Counted from the stretch's first letter, positions 52,339 to 61,939 are shown. The stretch is DNA of 64,000 nucleotides from Enterobacteriaceae bacterium 89 (GCA_014156375.1 RQJH01000003.1:1907799-1971798), one strand, 5' to 3'. Notes: generated by a model from the sequence alone, not told the origin. Program-made: numbers and translations.

Positions 52339-53979
52339 CACCGCCAGCAGCTGCGGGGTGATGATGCGCAGGAACATCACCAGCGGATAGACCGTGGCAT
52401 AAGAGAGCGCCGCCGCACCGCTGGTCGCGTGGAGGTTATTGGCAAAAGCCAGCGCCGGGGGATCGGTCATCGAGCCCGCCAGCATCCCGCAAATCGTCAG
52501 GTAGTTCATCTTCGCGAATATTCGCGCCAGAATCCCGACAGTCAGCAGCGGCACGGCGGTAATGAAAATGCCGTAGCCAATCCAGCTCAGCCCATCGCCT
52601 TCGGTCAGCGTGCGAACAAAATCGCCGCCAGATTTCAGCCCGACGACCGCCAGGAACAGCACTATTCCCAGCTCGCGCAGCGCCAGGTTAGCGCTCGGCG
52701 GCATAAACCAGTACAGCTTGCCAATACTGCCGATACGCCCGAGGATCAGCGCCATAATCAGCGGGCCGCCCGCCAGGCCGAGCTTCAGCGCAACCGGGAA
52801 GCCCGGAATAAACAGCGGCACGGAGCCCAGCAGCACCCCAAGCCCGATGCCGATAAACACCGGCAGCATTTGCACCTGCTGGAGTTTTTGCTGTGCGTTG
52901 CCCACTTCTGCCGCCACGGCATCAATCGAGGCCTGTCGCCCGACCAGGTTGAGAATATCACCAAACTGCAGGCTGGCATTGCTGCTGGCGACCAGCTCAA
53001 CGCCCGCACGATTTAAACGGGAGATAACCACGTCATAGCGCTGTTTAAAGTGCAGATCGCGGATTTTCTTGCCCAATACCTTCTCGTTGGTGACCACCAC
53101 GCGCTCAACGCGTAAATCCGTTCCCCGCGTGGACAGCGACGTTTCAACCTCTTTGCCGATCACCAGCCGGGCGTTTTGCAGATCGGCAGGTAAGCCGACC
53201 AGGTGCAGCAAATCTCCGGACTGAATCAGCGTGGCAGGCGCAGGAACCATCAGCATCTCGTCACGCTTCAGGCGCGAACAGATGATTTTATCGCTGTTGA
53301 GGATGGGCACGTCCTGAATCGCCAGGTTGTGCAGATTGGGGTTTTCCACCCGAATATTGATGGTATGCAGATGGCTTTGGCCGCTGCCGCTGCTGGCGTC
53401 GAACTGCTGAGCCTCTTTTTCGACGTTAATCCGGAAAAACAGCCGCACCAGCCACATGGTCAGCAAAATGCCACAGATGCCGAACGGATAGGCCATGGCG
53501 TAGCTCATGCCCATCTGATCAACCACCTCAAACGGAACGCCGAGATCGCGCAAAATCTGCTGCCCGGCCCCCAGCGCGGGGGTGTTGGTGACCGCACCCG
53601 AGAAGATACCAAGAATGACGGGCAGCGGAATGGCAAACAGCTTGTGCAGCAGCGCGGTCACCACGCCGCCAAGCACAACGATCAGAATGGCGAACAAATT
53701 GAGCCGCAAGCCAGATACGCGCAGCGAGGCAAAGAAGCCCGGGCCAACCTGAATGCCGATGGTATACACAAACAGGATCAGGCCAAATTCCTGAATGAAG
53801 TGCAGCATCGGGCTGCTAAGCGTGATCCCTGCCTGCTCAACAAAATGGCCTACGATGATGCCGCCAAACAGCACGCCTCCGATGCCAAACCCTACGCCGC
53901 GGATTTTGATATTACCGATCCACAGTCCCACCACTGCCACCAGCGCCAGTACGCTGACGGTTAATGCTATCTCACTCAT
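52318..53979 (-). CDS. yidE: AspT/YidE-family putative transporter YidE
   Basis: Inner-membrane protein of 553 residues, the same as E. coli YidE, starting [19 protein letters not shown] at 53979 (a frame 27 codons longer is not supported). Two membrane domains of about five helices flank two cytosolic RCK_C/TrkA-C domains (about 200-370), seen in [15 protein letters not shown] and [16 protein letters not shown]. Related to aspartate:alanine exchanger AspT; substrate unknown. Confidence 0.92.
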   Translation of the reverse strand: MSEIALTVSVLALVAVVGLWIGNIKIRGVGFGIGGVLFGGIIVGHFVEQAGITLSSPMLHFIQEFGLILFVYTIGIQVGPGFFASLRVSGLRLNLFAILIVVLGGVVTALLHKLFAIPLPVILGIFSGAVTNTPALGAGQQILRDLGVPFEVVDQMGMSYAMAYPFGICGILLTMWLVRLFFRINVEKEAQQFDASSGSGQSHLHTINIRVENPNLHNLAIQDVPILNSDKIICSRLKRDEMLMVPAPATLIQSGDLLHLVGLPADLQNARLVIGKEVETSLSTRGTDLRVERVVVTNEKVLGKKIRDLHFKQRYDVVISRLNRAGVELVASSNASLQFGDILNLVGRQASIDAVAAEVGNAQQKLQQVQMLPVFIGIGLGVLLGSVPLFIPGFPVALKLGLAGGPLIMALILGRIGSIGKLYWFMPPSANLALRELGIVLFLAVVGLKSGGDFVRTLTEGDGLSWIGYGIFITAVPLLTVGILARIFAKMNYLTICGMLAGSMTDPPALAFANNLHATSGAAALSYATVYPLVMFLRIITPQLLAVLFWGMG

Positions 53980-54058
53980 TTTATTTTCCCTGTGAATAAC
54001 ATTACTGATTAAGGGGATTCTGGCAGAGCGGCGGGAAAATGTATTGATCGAGGCGCAC

Positions 54059-54083
54059 AAAAAGGCCCTTGATAAAGGGCCTT
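54059..54083 (-). terminator. ibpAB terminator
   Basis: AAGGCCCTT / AAGGGCCTT stem with GAT loop. On the minus strand it is followed by a T run (TTTTTGTGC). It is downstream of ibpB, with the REP-like element between. Confidence 0.8.
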
Positions 54084-54102
54084 AGAGGGATAAAAGTCTT
54101 TT

Positions 54103-54190
54103 TGCCTGATGGCGCTTCGCTTATCAGACCTACAAAACCAACAAACGATATTGGAATCGTAGGCCCGGTAAGCCTGCGCCACCGGGCATT
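54103..54190. repeat. REP-like palindromic element (type B)
   Basis: Starts TGCCTGATGGCGC and ends GCGCCACCGGGCA, with CAGACCTAC and GTAGGCCCGG arms inside. Directly after the ibpB stop. Confidence 0.75.
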
Positions 54191-54196
54191 TAGGTC

Positions 54197-54625
54197 TTAG
54201 CTATTCAAAGCAGGACGTTCGCTAATGGCGATACGCTGCGGGGCGATGGCCTCTGGCTCGTTGCGGGTTAAATCGATATGCAGCAACCCGTTAGTGAAGG
54301 TCGCGCCGCTGACTTCCATATGCTCTGCCAGGGTGAAGCTCAGGCTAAACGGCTGAGTGACCAGCCCCTGATGCAGCCATTTGGTTTCAGTTTCTGGTTT
54401 CACCGGCGTGCCTTTGACGCTCAGGCGGGTGCCTTCGAGCTGCACGTCCAGATCTTCCTGACGGAATCCTGCCAGTGCCAGCGTAATGCGGTAGTGGTTA
54501 TCGTCGCTCTTTTCGATGTTATAGGGCGGGAAGCCTTGAGCTTCGCCGGAATTGAGCAGGGTGTTAGCCAGTTTGTCGAAACCGATCCACTGACGCAGCA
54601 TTGGGGTTAAATCGTAATTACGCAT
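54197..54625 (-). CDS. ibpB: Small heat-shock protein IbpB
   Basis: Alpha-crystallin (HSP20) chaperone that binds aggregating proteins with IbpA and hands them to ClpB-DnaK. 142 residues, as in E. coli. Starts [21 protein letters not shown] at 54625. The alpha-crystallin domain includes [19 protein letters not shown] and [21 protein letters not shown]. The C-terminal ISERPALNS carries the I-x-I/V-like tail. The 113-bp gap after ibpA holds a 7-bp hairpin and a second possible thermosensor, since UUCUC pairs with GAGAA at the ribosome binding site. Confidence 0.96.
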   Translation of the reverse strand: MRNYDLTPMLRQWIGFDKLANTLLNSGEAQGFPPYNIEKSDDNHYRITLALAGFRQEDLDVQLEGTRLSVKGTPVKPETETKWLHQGLVTQPFSLSFTLAEHMEVSGATFTNGLLHIDLTRNEPEAIAPQRIAISERPALNS

Positions 54626-54630
54626 GGTAT

Positions 54631-54645
54631 TTCTCCTTCTGAGAA
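54631..54645 (-). promoter_or_regulatory. Possible RNA thermometer of ibpB
   Basis: On the minus strand UUCUC-AGAAG-GAGAA forms a 5-bp stem that includes part of the AAGGAG ribosome binding site, 5 nt from the ATG. A thermolabile helix is known for E. coli ibpB. Short, so only tentative here. Confidence 0.45.
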
Positions 54646-54711
54646 GCGAGTTTGGCCCGGCGAGTTGAAACTCACCATTGCTCCCTGTCGGCAAGCGTTG
54701 GGCGGTATTTT

Positions 54712-54731
54712 CAGGCGGCGAACACCGCCTG
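54712..54731. other. Hairpin between ibpA and ibpB
   Basis: CAGGCGG / CCGCCTG inverted repeat, 8 bp after the ibpA stop. Without a T tract on the minus strand (it is followed by AAAATACC), it is more likely an mRNA-stabilising or processing hairpin than a terminator. Confidence 0.5.
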
Positions 54732-54738
54732 AGTAAAA

Positions 54739-55152
54739 TTAGTTAATTTCGATACGACGCGGTTTATTCGCTTCAGGAATAATGCGTTCTAAATCGATGT
54801 ACAGCAGGCCGTTGACCAGATTGGCACCTTTAATATGCACGTTTTCGGCAATCTGGAATTTACGCTCGAAGTTGCGCTCGGCAATGCCCTGATACAGATA
54901 GGTACGCTCTTTTTGCTCGGTCGGATGAGAGCCTTTCACTACCAGCAAATTGTCCTGGGCGGTAATTTCCAGCTCGCTTTCGGCAAAACCGGCGACCGCA
55001 ATGGCAATGCGATAGTTATTTTCATCAACCAGTTCAACGTTGTACGGAGGATAACCGCCGTTGCTTTGGCTTTGATTATTTTCAAGCAGGTTGAACAGTC
55101 GGTCGAAACCAATGGCGGAACGATACAGCGGAGAAAGATCGAAGTTACGCAT
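54739..55152 (-). CDS. ibpA: Small heat-shock protein IbpA
   Basis: Alpha-crystallin chaperone, 137 residues as in E. coli IbpA. Starts [20 protein letters not shown]; the domain includes [19 protein letters not shown] and [21 protein letters not shown], and the C-terminal tail PRRIEIN has the I-E-I motif. IbpA forms fibrils or mixed oligomers with IbpB. It is the first gene of ibpAB. A strong sigma-32 promoter and a ROSE thermometer precede it. Confidence 0.96.
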   Translation of the reverse strand: MRNFDLSPLYRSAIGFDRLFNLLENNQSQSNGGYPPYNVELVDENNYRIAIAVAGFAESELEITAQDNLLVVKGSHPTEQKERTYLYQGIAERNFERKFQIAENVHIKGANLVNGLLYIDLERIIPEANKPRRIEIN

Positions 55153-55161
55153 AGCTAACAG

Positions 55162-55178
55162 CTCCTGAAATCAGCGAG
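55162..55178 (-). promoter_or_regulatory. ROSE-type RNA thermometer over the ibpA ribosome binding site
   Basis: On the minus strand CUC(G)CUG-AUUU-CAGGAG: CUC/GAG and CUG/CAG pair with a single bulged G opposite the AGGAG Shine-Dalgarno, the geometry of ROSE elements. SD and ATG are 9 nt apart. Heating would melt it and free translation, as shown for E. coli ibpA. The rest of the 5' leader to the promoter forms further stems that I did not fold. Confidence 0.75.
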
Positions 55179-55259
55179 AATTTACTGACCTTCCACAATG
55201 GACAGGTCCTGAATGCCCCAAATACCCATCAGGCGTATTCGTTATCGGGCCACATTCTT

Positions 55260-55288
55260 TAAGTGGGCTCTCCGGAACATTTATCAAG
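55260..55288 (-). promoter_or_regulatory. Sigma-32 promoter of ibpAB
   Basis: On the minus strand CTTGATA, a 14-bp spacer, then CCCACTTA. The heat-shock consensus is CTTGAAA-N12-15-CCCCATNT, so both elements match well. Transcription would start about 100 nt ahead of ibpA, leaving room for the thermometer leader. Confidence 0.75.
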
Positions 55289-55459
55289 GCTGGGGGTCTG
55301 ACTTTTTTGCACTTTCATCCATAAGGCTTAGACTGGATACAGCACGGAAAGAGAAAGTGAGACAGGAGCCACAGAGCACCGTTTCCGGACTATTCATTTT
55401 TGCCACGGGCCGTTATAACCCGAGAGGCAGGTGCCTGAAGCGCCGACAACGACGAACGC

Positions 55460-55789
55460 ATGATGAAAAAAATTATTCTGATACCGGTTTTATATTCAGG
55501 GATGCTGCTGGCGGGGTGTTCCAGCGTGATGAGCCATACCGGTGGCAAAGAAGGGACCTATCCCGGCACGCGAGCCAGCGCCGAACTGCTTGGCGATGAC
55601 ACCACCAACTGGGGAACCAAATCCCTGGTCGTCCTTGATATGCCCTTCACCGCCGTGGCTGATACGCTGCTGCTACCATGGGACCTGTTCCGCAAAGATA
55701 CGTCGGTCAGATCCCGCGTAGAAAAGAGCGAGCAGCAGAATCAGGCGATGAACGCCGTGATCCCGCCTGCGCCGATGCCGTCTAACTGA
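55460..55789 (+). CDS. yidQ: YceK/YidQ-family lipoprotein
   Basis: 109 residues with a type II signal MMKKIILIPVLYSGMLLAGC, lipidated Cys at 20 (LAGC; 19 if the second Met is used). Ser at +2 suggests outer-membrane location. The mature domain GGKEGTYPGTRASAELLGDD and the C-terminal half FTAVADTLLLPWDLFRKD are the family's hallmark and match E. coli YidQ. Function unknown. It converges with yidR at 1 bp. Confidence 0.9.
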   Translation: MMKKIILIPVLYSGMLLAGCSSVMSHTGGKEGTYPGTRASAELLGDDTTNWGTKSLVVLDMPFTAVADTLLLPWDLFRKDTSVRSRVEKSEQQNQAMNAVIPPAPMPSN

Positions 55790-55790
55790 T

Positions 55791-57014
55791 TCAGCACGCT
55801 GTTTCCGTCATCCACAGCTGCCGGAAACCCCGGGCTTCCTGCATCCAGGCAATCTTCTTGCCATCCGGGGAAAAGACCACCGCGTCGGCCGACGGTGGGT
55901 TTTCATGAGCGGCCGTTAAAAAGCGAATCTCGCCCGTTTTCGCATCACACATCGCAATACGATTTTCCAGCACAAACCCCAGCTCTTTCCCTGATGGATG
56001 CCAGTTAAAGGCCGACTGAATGCCGCTGCACTTCGTCAACTGACGTAATCCGCTGCCATTCGGTGAAATCAGCCAGATCTGAACCACGCCAGCATCATCA
56101 CGCATCAGAAATGCGATTTGCTCAGCCTGCGGGTTGCTGCGCACCCAGTGGCGCGGTGCGTTTACCAGGCCTGGAAACGCATTCTCGTGAGTGAACGTCA
56201 ATCGGCGCTGCTTTACGCCTGCTGGCGGTGCGGGCATCGTACTTTCGCTCCCGCACAGAGGCATTTCGCCCACAGCTTTCCAGCCAGCTTCATCCTGCGG
56301 TAAATCCACGATAAACAGCTCAGGTACTTTCTCGCCGCTTTCAGAAACGGTATCGCCGATAAACGCCAGCTGCGCATTGCCCACCCAGCCTTCCTCGTAG
56401 GCACGGTTTATCTCATCGCTACCAGGTTTTGGCGCAGGCGTTGTGCTGCTGATGAGCACGCACCAGTGGCTGCCAGAATATTCACGAGGATGATGGCCAG
56501 CGGGCTTCACCGGCCCGTAAGGCACAGCCACGCCAACGTTGCGCAGGTCGAGAGCCGGATTGAGTTCATGCAGCACATGGTCGTTATAGGTGAAGCTCAC
56601 GGCCTGTCCATTTGGGCTGTAGACATGGACGTGGCTACCGCCGCGCAGCGCGCCGGGGGTGAAAGGTGGGGTGATATCCATCGCATCCAGGTTGTGAGTT
56701 TCGCCCTGAAACGTCACCACGCCGCGACGGTGATGGAAATCGTACTGCCAGCCTGCATCGGGGTTTTCCGGCCCGTGAATAAACACGTAACGCTCTTCTG
56801 TGGGATGCGTAGTCACCACGCCAACGTGTGCCCCTTCGCCCGCACGATAAACGACATCGACTTCGCCCGTTTGTACATTCACCCGTTCGATGGTTTCCCC
56901 GGTGAATGAGGCGCCGGAAGGACGGACGTCAAACACCAGCCACTGGCTGTCCGGAGTCCAGGTTTGGGTGTTGGTCAGTTGATGATGGCGGGGAGCAAAA
57001 GTGATTTGTTTCAT
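55791..57014 (-). CDS. yidR: WD40/TolB-like beta-propeller protein YidR
   Basis: 407 residues against about 415 in E. coli, starting MKQITFAPRHHQLTNTQTWTPD at ATG 57014; an upstream TTG would add 14 residues across a hairpin. Repeated DSQWLVFDVRPSG, SPNGQAVSFTYNDH, RHWVRSNPQAEQIAFLMRDD, WHPSGKELGFVLENR and FSPDGKKIAWMQ motifs are beta-propeller blades, the type seen in oligogalacturonate lyases and TolB. No signal peptide. It is the last gene of a row with dgoT, suggesting a sugar-acid role. Its ribosome binding site lies in an 11-bp perfect hairpin. Confidence 0.9.
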   Translation of the reverse strand: MKQITFAPRHHQLTNTQTWTPDSQWLVFDVRPSGASFTGETIERVNVQTGEVDVVYRAGEGAHVGVVTTHPTEERYVFIHGPENPDAGWQYDFHHRRGVVTFQGETHNLDAMDITPPFTPGALRGGSHVHVYSPNGQAVSFTYNDHVLHELNPALDLRNVGVAVPYGPVKPAGHHPREYSGSHWCVLISSTTPAPKPGSDEINRAYEEGWVGNAQLAFIGDTVSESGEKVPELFIVDLPQDEAGWKAVGEMPLCGSESTMPAPPAGVKQRRLTFTHENAFPGLVNAPRHWVRSNPQAEQIAFLMRDDAGVVQIWLISPNGSGLRQLTKCSGIQSAFNWHPSGKELGFVLENRIAMCDAKTGEIRFLTAAHENPPSADAVVFSPDGKKIAWMQEARGFRQLWMTETAC

Positions 57015-57020
57015 GGAAGT

Positions 57021-57049
57021 ACCCTGATGCGCAGACTTCGCATCAGGGT
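57021..57049 (-). promoter_or_regulatory. 11-bp perfect hairpin over the yidR ribosome binding site
   Basis: ACCCTGATGCG and CGCATCAGGGT are exact inverted repeats with a 7-nt loop, lying 7-35 bp before ATG 57014. On the mRNA the 3' arm includes the AGGG that would act as Shine-Dalgarno. There is no T run to suggest a terminator. It may limit yidR translation, protect dgo mRNA 3' ends, or both. Confidence 0.55.
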
Positions 57050-57065
57050 ATAGCAAGGCAGGAAA

Positions 57066-58361
57066 TTAGCCTACACGTTTCACATCGCCGACCAGCAGGA
57101 TGTAGGAAAGCGCGCCGACCAGGGTGATAGCCGAGATATAGCTCAGCGCCGGAGCAAAGCCGTGGGCCTGTGCCAGGTAGCCAATCACCAGCGGAACGGT
57201 GATCCCGCCCAGGCCACCGGCGAAGTTGAATACGCCCCCGGTCAGGCCAATCAGACGCATCGGAGCCAGAGAGGACACCAGCGACCAGGTGATGGACGCA
57301 AAGCCGTTACCGAAGAACGCCACCGCCATTAGCACGGTGATCCACACCGGGTCGTTGGTGTAGTTCGCACCCATAATGCAGGTGGAAATCAGCAGGCCGC
57401 AGATGATCGGCAGCTTACGTGCGAAGCCAATCGAGAAGCCTTTCTGCACCAGCTTGTCGGCAATCCAGCCGGACAGCAGCACGCCCACGAACGCGGCCAG
57501 GAACGGCACGGTGGTCATGAATCCTGCATTTAACGCGGTGACGCCTTTCTCCTGGGTCAGGTAGTTCGGGAACCAGGTCAGGAAGAACCACAGGGTAGAG
57601 GCAATCGCAAACTGGCCGAGATACACGCCAATCAGCTTACGGTGGAACACCAGCTTCCAGTCCGCTTTGGTCAACGGCTCGCTCTTTTTATTTTCAACCG
57701 GCGCATCGCCGTCCACCAGACCGCCGCCCTGCTGAATGTAATCCACCTCAGCCTGGGTGATGCCTTTGGTTTTACGCGGAGACTGATAAACCTTGAACCA
57801 GATGATTGACCAGATAATCCCGATACCGCCGGTGACAATAAACACCCAGTGCCAGCTCAGCGCTTCCTGGATCCAGATCAGCAGCGGCGTGAGGAATGCC
57901 AGGCCAACAAACTGCCCGGAAGTATAGAAGCCGACCGCGGAAGCACGCTCGTGCTCCGGGAACCAGCTGGTGACCATACGGTTATTCGTCGGGAAAGCCG
58001 GAGCTTCAAAAATCCCGGTGATAGCACGCAGACCAATCAGCGACAGCAGGCCGGTAGCAAATCCCTGGAACAGGGTCGCAACGGACCAGCCAAAAATGGC
58101 GATGGTATAGGTCATGCGTGAACCCAGGCGGTCAAGCACGCGGCCACCGGGGATCTGACACAGGGTATACATCCAGGCAAACGCCGAGAAGATATAGCCC
58201 ATCTGGGTTTTGGTGATGCCAAATTCTTCCTGAATATGCGCGGAAGCCACGGCCAGGTTGGCGCGGTCAACGTAGCAGATAACTACGGTAATAAAGATCA
58301 TCAGCAGCGTCAGATAGCGACGGCGGCCAGTTTTTTGTGCGGTAGTCACAGAAATATCCAT
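57066..58361 (-). CDS. dgoT: D-galactonate MFS transporter
   Basis: Twelve-helix ACS-family importer for D-galactonate:H+, 431 residues, as E. coli DgoT (430). Starts [21 protein letters not shown]; first helix [26 protein letters not shown] is the family signature and includes the D/R pair that couples protons. Also KRVG at the C-terminus. It is the last gene of the dgo operon in E. coli order (dgoR-K-A-D-T), followed by yidR; cbrA of E. coli is missing. Confidence 0.95.
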   Translation of the reverse strand: MDISVTTAQKTGRRRYLTLLMIFITVVICYVDRANLAVASAHIQEEFGITKTQMGYIFSAFAWMYTLCQIPGGRVLDRLGSRMTYTIAIFGWSVATLFQGFATGLLSLIGLRAITGIFEAPAFPTNNRMVTSWFPEHERASAVGFYTSGQFVGLAFLTPLLIWIQEALSWHWVFIVTGGIGIIWSIIWFKVYQSPRKTKGITQAEVDYIQQGGGLVDGDAPVENKKSEPLTKADWKLVFHRKLIGVYLGQFAIASTLWFFLTWFPNYLTQEKGVTALNAGFMTTVPFLAAFVGVLLSGWIADKLVQKGFSIGFARKLPIICGLLISTCIMGANYTNDPVWITVLMAVAFFGNGFASITWSLVSSLAPMRLIGLTGGVFNFAGGLGGITVPLVIGYLAQAHGFAPALSYISAITLVGALSYILLVGDVKRVG

Positions 58362-58450
58362 TAATCTGTCTCCAGATTTTGGGCATAGCGAAGCCTGTCC
58401 CTATGCCCTGTTATATACAGAGGGTTATATTTTTTGTATTTAATATTTTT

Positions 58451-58479
58451 GCCCGGTGCGCCTGGCTTACCGGGCTTAC
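58451..58479. repeat. REP-like palindromic element (type B), short
   Basis: GCCCGGTGCGCCTGGCTTACCGGGCTTAC, a single hairpin-forming unit between dgoD and dgoT. It may allow differential expression of the two genes. Confidence 0.6.
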
Positions 58480-58489
58480 GAAGCGGAAA

Positions 58490-59638
58490 TTACCACTCGG
58501 CTACGCTACCATCCGGATAACGCCATAACGGGTTACGCCAGTCCGGCGCCTGCTTGCTCATTTCGATGACTTTCTCTTCGTCAATCTCCACGCCCAGGCC
58601 CGGCTTCATTAACGGTTTGAAGAAACCGCCTTCCATGCTGAAGTCTTCTTTGTTCTTCACAAAATCGAGCAGCTCTGCGCCTTTGTTGTAGTGAATGCCC
58701 ATGCTCTGCTCCTGCAGAACGGCATTACGGGAAACAAAGTCCAGATGCAGACAGGCTGCCAGCGCGATTGGCCCCAGAGGACAATGCGGCGCAATCGCCA
58801 CGTCGTACGCCTCTGCCATACCGGCAATTTTGAAGCACTCGGTGATCCCGCCTGCGTGCGAGAGATCGGGTTGCAGGATGGCGATACCGCCCGCTTCCAG
58901 CACGCGTTTGAACTCAAAGCGTGAGAACATGCGCTCACCGGCAGCAATCGGAATATGGGTTTGTTCGGCCAGCTTCGGATAGTACTCCGCCTGCTCTGCC
59001 AGCACCGGCTCTTCGATAAACAGCGGGCGATACGGCTCCAGCTCTTTGATCAGCACTTTCGCCATTGGCGCGCTGACGCGGCCGTGGAAATCCAGACCAA
59101 ACTCAATTTCATTACCGAAGGCTTCACGAATTTGCGCGACGGTCTGTACGGCTGCATCCACGCCGCGGGAGTTTTCGATAATGCCCATCTCTTCACAGCC
59201 GTTGAGCTTGAAGGTGTCGAAGCCGATATTACGCAGCGATTTAATGCCGTCGATGACTTCTGCCGGACGGTCGCCGCCGACCCAGCTGTAGGCTTTGATT
59301 TTGTCGCGGACCAGGCCGCCCATCAGCTGCCAGACCGGTGCGTTGAGCACTTTGCCTTTGATATCCCACAGCGCCTGGTCGATACCAGCGATGGCGCTCA
59401 TCATGATTGGGCCGCCGCGATAGAAACCGCCGCGATACATCACCTGCCACAGGTCGTTGATGCGAGCCGGATCCTGACCAATCAGGTATTCGCTCAGCTC
59501 GTGCACGGCGGCTTCCACCGTGCGCGCTTTACCTTCAATAACCGGTTCGCCCCAGCCGACAACGCCTTCATCCGTTTCGATTTTCAGGAACATCCAGCGC
59601 GGCGGCAGGCGATAAGTCGTCAGTTTAGTGATTTTCAT
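58490..59638 (-). CDS. dgoD: D-galactonate dehydratase
   Basis: Enolase-superfamily enzyme (mandelate racemase-like), 382 residues, identical in length to E. coli DgoD. It dehydrates D-galactonate to 2-dehydro-3-deoxy-D-galactonate. Metal ligands are in the [14 protein letters not shown] and [11 protein letters not shown] segments, and the catalytic His in [18 protein letters not shown]; the [13 protein letters not shown] opening is the capping domain. 4-bp overlap with dgoA. Confidence 0.95.
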   Translation of the reverse strand: MKITKLTTYRLPPRWMFLKIETDEGVVGWGEPVIEGKARTVEAAVHELSEYLIGQDPARINDLWQVMYRGGFYRGGPIMMSAIAGIDQALWDIKGKVLNAPVWQLMGGLVRDKIKAYSWVGGDRPAEVIDGIKSLRNIGFDTFKLNGCEEMGIIENSRGVDAAVQTVAQIREAFGNEIEFGLDFHGRVSAPMAKVLIKELEPYRPLFIEEPVLAEQAEYYPKLAEQTHIPIAAGERMFSRFEFKRVLEAGGIAILQPDLSHAGGITECFKIAGMAEAYDVAIAPHCPLGPIALAACLHLDFVSRNAVLQEQSMGIHYNKGAELLDFVKNKEDFSMEGGFFKPLMKPGLGVEIDEEKVIEMSKQAPDWRNPLWRYPDGSVAEW

Positions 59639-60252
59639 TGCGCGGCCTCCTGGTAAGCCTTCACGAAGGCAGCAGCCTGTTTCGCAGTTTGTTCAACGGA
59701 TTGTCCGGCGCGATACAGATCGCTGCCCAGACCAGCACCGGCACAGCCAGCCTTCAGCCAGACGTGCAGATTCTCTGGCGTCACGCCGCCGACGGCAAAG
59801 ACGGGAATCTCTTTCGGCAGCACGGCTTTCAGCGCTTTGACGTAGTCCGGGCCAAAAGCTGAAGAAGGGAAAATTTTCAGCGTCTGCGCGCCTGCTTCCA
59901 GTGCGCTAAACGCTTCGGTTGCGGTGGCGCATCCGGCGCAAACGGTCATCCCGTGGGCAACGGAACGACGGATAACCTCAGGATTGGTGTTCGGGGTCAC
60001 CACCAGTTTGCTGCCCATTGCAGCGAGGGTTTCTACCTGCTCCGCTTTCAGCACGGTTCCGGCACCAATCAGCGCTTTATCGCCAAATTCGGCGACCATC
60101 GCCGCGATGCTGACTTCCCACTGCGGTGAGTTCAGGGGAATTTCAACCGCGTCAAAGCCCGCGTCGAGAAGTGCAGCGACGTGATCGCGCGCTTCTTCTG
60201 GTTGGATGCCACGTAAAATGGCGATCAGCGGAAGTTTAGTTTGCCACTGCAT
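59635..60252 (-). CDS. dgoA: 2-dehydro-3-deoxy-6-phosphogalactonate aldolase
   Basis: Class I aldolase of the KDPG family, 205 residues, splitting KDPGal to pyruvate and glyceraldehyde 3-phosphate. The Schiff-base lysine is K126 in [15 protein letters not shown]14 (AILRGI) and E37 (AVEIPLNSP) complete the site. 17 bp overlap with dgoK upstream and 4 bp with dgoD. Confidence 0.96.
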   Translation of the reverse strand: MQWQTKLPLIAILRGIQPEEARDHVAALLDAGFDAVEIPLNSPQWEVSIAAMVAEFGDKALIGAGTVLKAEQVETLAAMGSKLVVTPNTNPEVIRRSVAHGMTVCAGCATATEAFSALEAGAQTLKIFPSSAFGPDYVKALKAVLPKEIPVFAVGGVTPENLHVWLKAGCAGAGLGSDLYRAGQSVEQTAKQAAAFVKAYQEAAQ

Positions 60253-61114
60253 GGGCGATGCTCCTTATGCCTGCCTGAAATGCCTTATCGCCGGAAACCC
60301 AGGTCGCGCGACGACCAGTGGCGCGAAACGCCTGCTGGTAGCGGTCGGCGAGGGATTTTCCTGCAACGATCGTAATCTCCTGCTCACCGGGGAAGCGCTC
60401 GCACATATTGGCGACTTCCGCTCCAATCAACAGGCCTGATAAAAACTCGCTCACCTGCTCACGCGGCAGCGTGCCTAACACATGAGAGGCGCGAATTTCG
60501 AAGAGTTGTGGCAGCAGTGCAGGCTCGCAGAGCCCTTTTTCCAGACCGGTGGTGAAGGCTTGCGCCGAGGCTTCCTGCTCTGGCAGCCCTGCGCCCACCA
60601 GCGAGTGGTTCAGCAGCAGGTGGTGAAGCTCACCGGTCATCACGGTCCGGAAATCAAAAACTTGTTGGTTGTCGGCCAGCACCCATTTGCAGTGGGTGCC
60701 CGGCATGACGTAAAGCGGGGCAGGCGCCAGGTGACGGGCCCCTAAAAGCTGGGTTTCCTCGCCGCGCATCACGTTATGGTTATCATCACGAGAAACAGAC
60801 AGGCCCGGAATTATCCAGACTTTGTCGGCAACTGGCGTTAACTGCTGGCCAATTGCGGAGAAATACACAGGAACTGGCAGATAAGGGGCGATTTTCCAGC
60901 CGACGTTGCTGCCCACCATTCCGGCCATCACTACCGGCGTTTCAGCTTCGCGCCAGCCCGCCGTGATTTCCGCTAACACCGCTTCCGGGGAACGCCCGTT
61001 GAGTCGGGTCACTCCTGCTTCTGACTGCCGGCTTTCCAGGCATTCGTCGTCCTGATAAAGCCAGGCGCGCAGGTTGGTCGATCCCCAGTCGATAGCGATG
61101 TAGCGTGATGTCAT
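60236..61114 (-). CDS. dgoK: 2-dehydro-3-deoxygalactonokinase
   Basis: ASKHA-type sugar kinase, 292 residues, the same as E. coli DgoK, phosphorylating KDGal at C6. The N-terminal phosphate loop is IAIDWGSTNLRAWLY; further motifs are VMPGTHCKWVLAD and GLLIGAEVANMCERFPG. It overlaps both dgoA (17 bp) and dgoR (4 bp), so the operon is compact. Confidence 0.95.
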   Translation of the reverse strand: MTSRYIAIDWGSTNLRAWLYQDDECLESRQSEAGVTRLNGRSPEAVLAEITAGWREAETPVVMAGMVGSNVGWKIAPYLPVPVYFSAIGQQLTPVADKVWIIPGLSVSRDDNHNVMRGEETQLLGARHLAPAPLYVMPGTHCKWVLADNQQVFDFRTVMTGELHHLLLNHSLVGAGLPEQEASAQAFTTGLEKGLCEPALLPQLFEIRASHVLGTLPREQVSEFLSGLLIGAEVANMCERFPGEQEITIVAGKSLADRYQQAFRATGRRATWVSGDKAFQAGIRSIAHAVAN

Positions 61115-61800
61115 GTGCTTTCCTTTAGCCTTCGTGTGGAGCTGGCGATCATCGAAAGCGCCGCCTGCTCTGCCGCATGGCTGTCCTGATGCCGGATGGC
61201 GTCGAACAGCGTTTTGTGCTCCTGGAGCGTTTGCGGCATGTTGGCCTCATCGCCCATCCAGGTGCGTTCAAATACCGCCCGCTGTAGCGAGCTGATCGCA
61301 ATGCTTAACTGCTGCAACACCGGGTTGTGTACTGAAGCCAGCACCGCTTCGTGATAGCGGATATCCGCCTCATTGAAAGCATCTCGATCCTGGTTGTTGG
61401 CAATCATGTCGTTCAGCGCCGCCTCGATTTGCGCCAGATCGCCTGAAGTCGCACGTTCTGCCGCCCAGCGCGCGATGGCTGGCTCCACCAGGTTTCGCAC
61501 TTCGCTCATCGCCAGAATCAGCCGTGGGTCGTAGTCGTTTTCCAGCACCCACTGCAAGACCTCGGTATCGAGGTAATTCCACTGATTGCGCGGCGCCACA
61601 AACGCGCCGCGATAGCGCTTCATCTCGATAAGCCGCTTCGCCATCAGCGAGCGGAACACTTCACGGATGATATTGCGCGAGGTTTCAAACTCTTCGCAGA
61701 GCTCAGCCTCGGCGGGCAGTGCGGCACCCGGAACATATTTGCCGCCAACAATTTGCTGCCCAAGAGCGATGACGATGCGGTCGGTTTTGTTAATGGTCAT
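61111..61800 (-). CDS. dgoR: GntR/FadR-family repressor of dgo
   Basis: 229 residues from ATG 61800, MTINKTDRIVIALGQQIVGG, as in E. coli DgoR. Winged helix (about 5-70: ALPAEAELCEEFETSRNIIREVFRSLMAKRLI) and C-terminal FCD domain (about 90-225), typical for acid-binding members, with RYHEAVLASVHNPVL. It represses dgo until D-galactonate is present. First gene of the operon, with operators just upstream. Confidence 0.95.
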   Translation of the reverse strand: MTINKTDRIVIALGQQIVGGKYVPGAALPAEAELCEEFETSRNIIREVFRSLMAKRLIEMKRYRGAFVAPRNQWNYLDTEVLQWVLENDYDPRLILAMSEVRNLVEPAIARWAAERATSGDLAQIEAALNDMIANNQDRDAFNEADIRYHEAVLASVHNPVLQQLSIAISSLQRAVFERTWMGDEANMPQTLQEHKTLFDAIRHQDSHAAEQAALSMIASSTRRLKEST

Positions 61801-61864
61801 AAACGCGTCCTTTTGCGATTTCACAGCCATTACTTTACCGCCTGCGGCGCAATTTTCCTCATCA

Positions 61865-61939
61865 TTGCACTACAAACCGTGTCGCTAATTTCGTATCAAT
61901 GACAAGATGGTAGTACAATAACACTTAGTTGTACTACAA
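61865..61939. promoter_or_regulatory. Three putative DgoR operators
   Basis: TTGCACTACAA (61865-61875), TGGTAGTACAA (61908-61918) and the perfect TTGTACTACAA (61929-61939) share the TTGTA-N-TACAA palindrome reported for E. coli DgoR. The last two lie 21 bp apart, two helical turns. They span 65-139 bp before the dgoR start, where the operon promoter should be. Confidence 0.65.

Larger units (their letters stand above)
55153..55459. promoter_or_regulatory. ibpA/yidQ divergent intergenic region
   Basis: 307 bp. Holds the ibpA sigma-32 promoter and thermometer (separate entries) in its left half. The right half (55320-55459) leads to yidQ; I cannot identify a promoter for it, and a 128-codon frame there has no recognisable features. 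Confidence 0.5.

Noticed and set aside
57021-57049. Rho-independent terminator of dgoT
   Set aside because: Stem is strong but no T run follows on the minus strand; it includes the yidR ribosome site.
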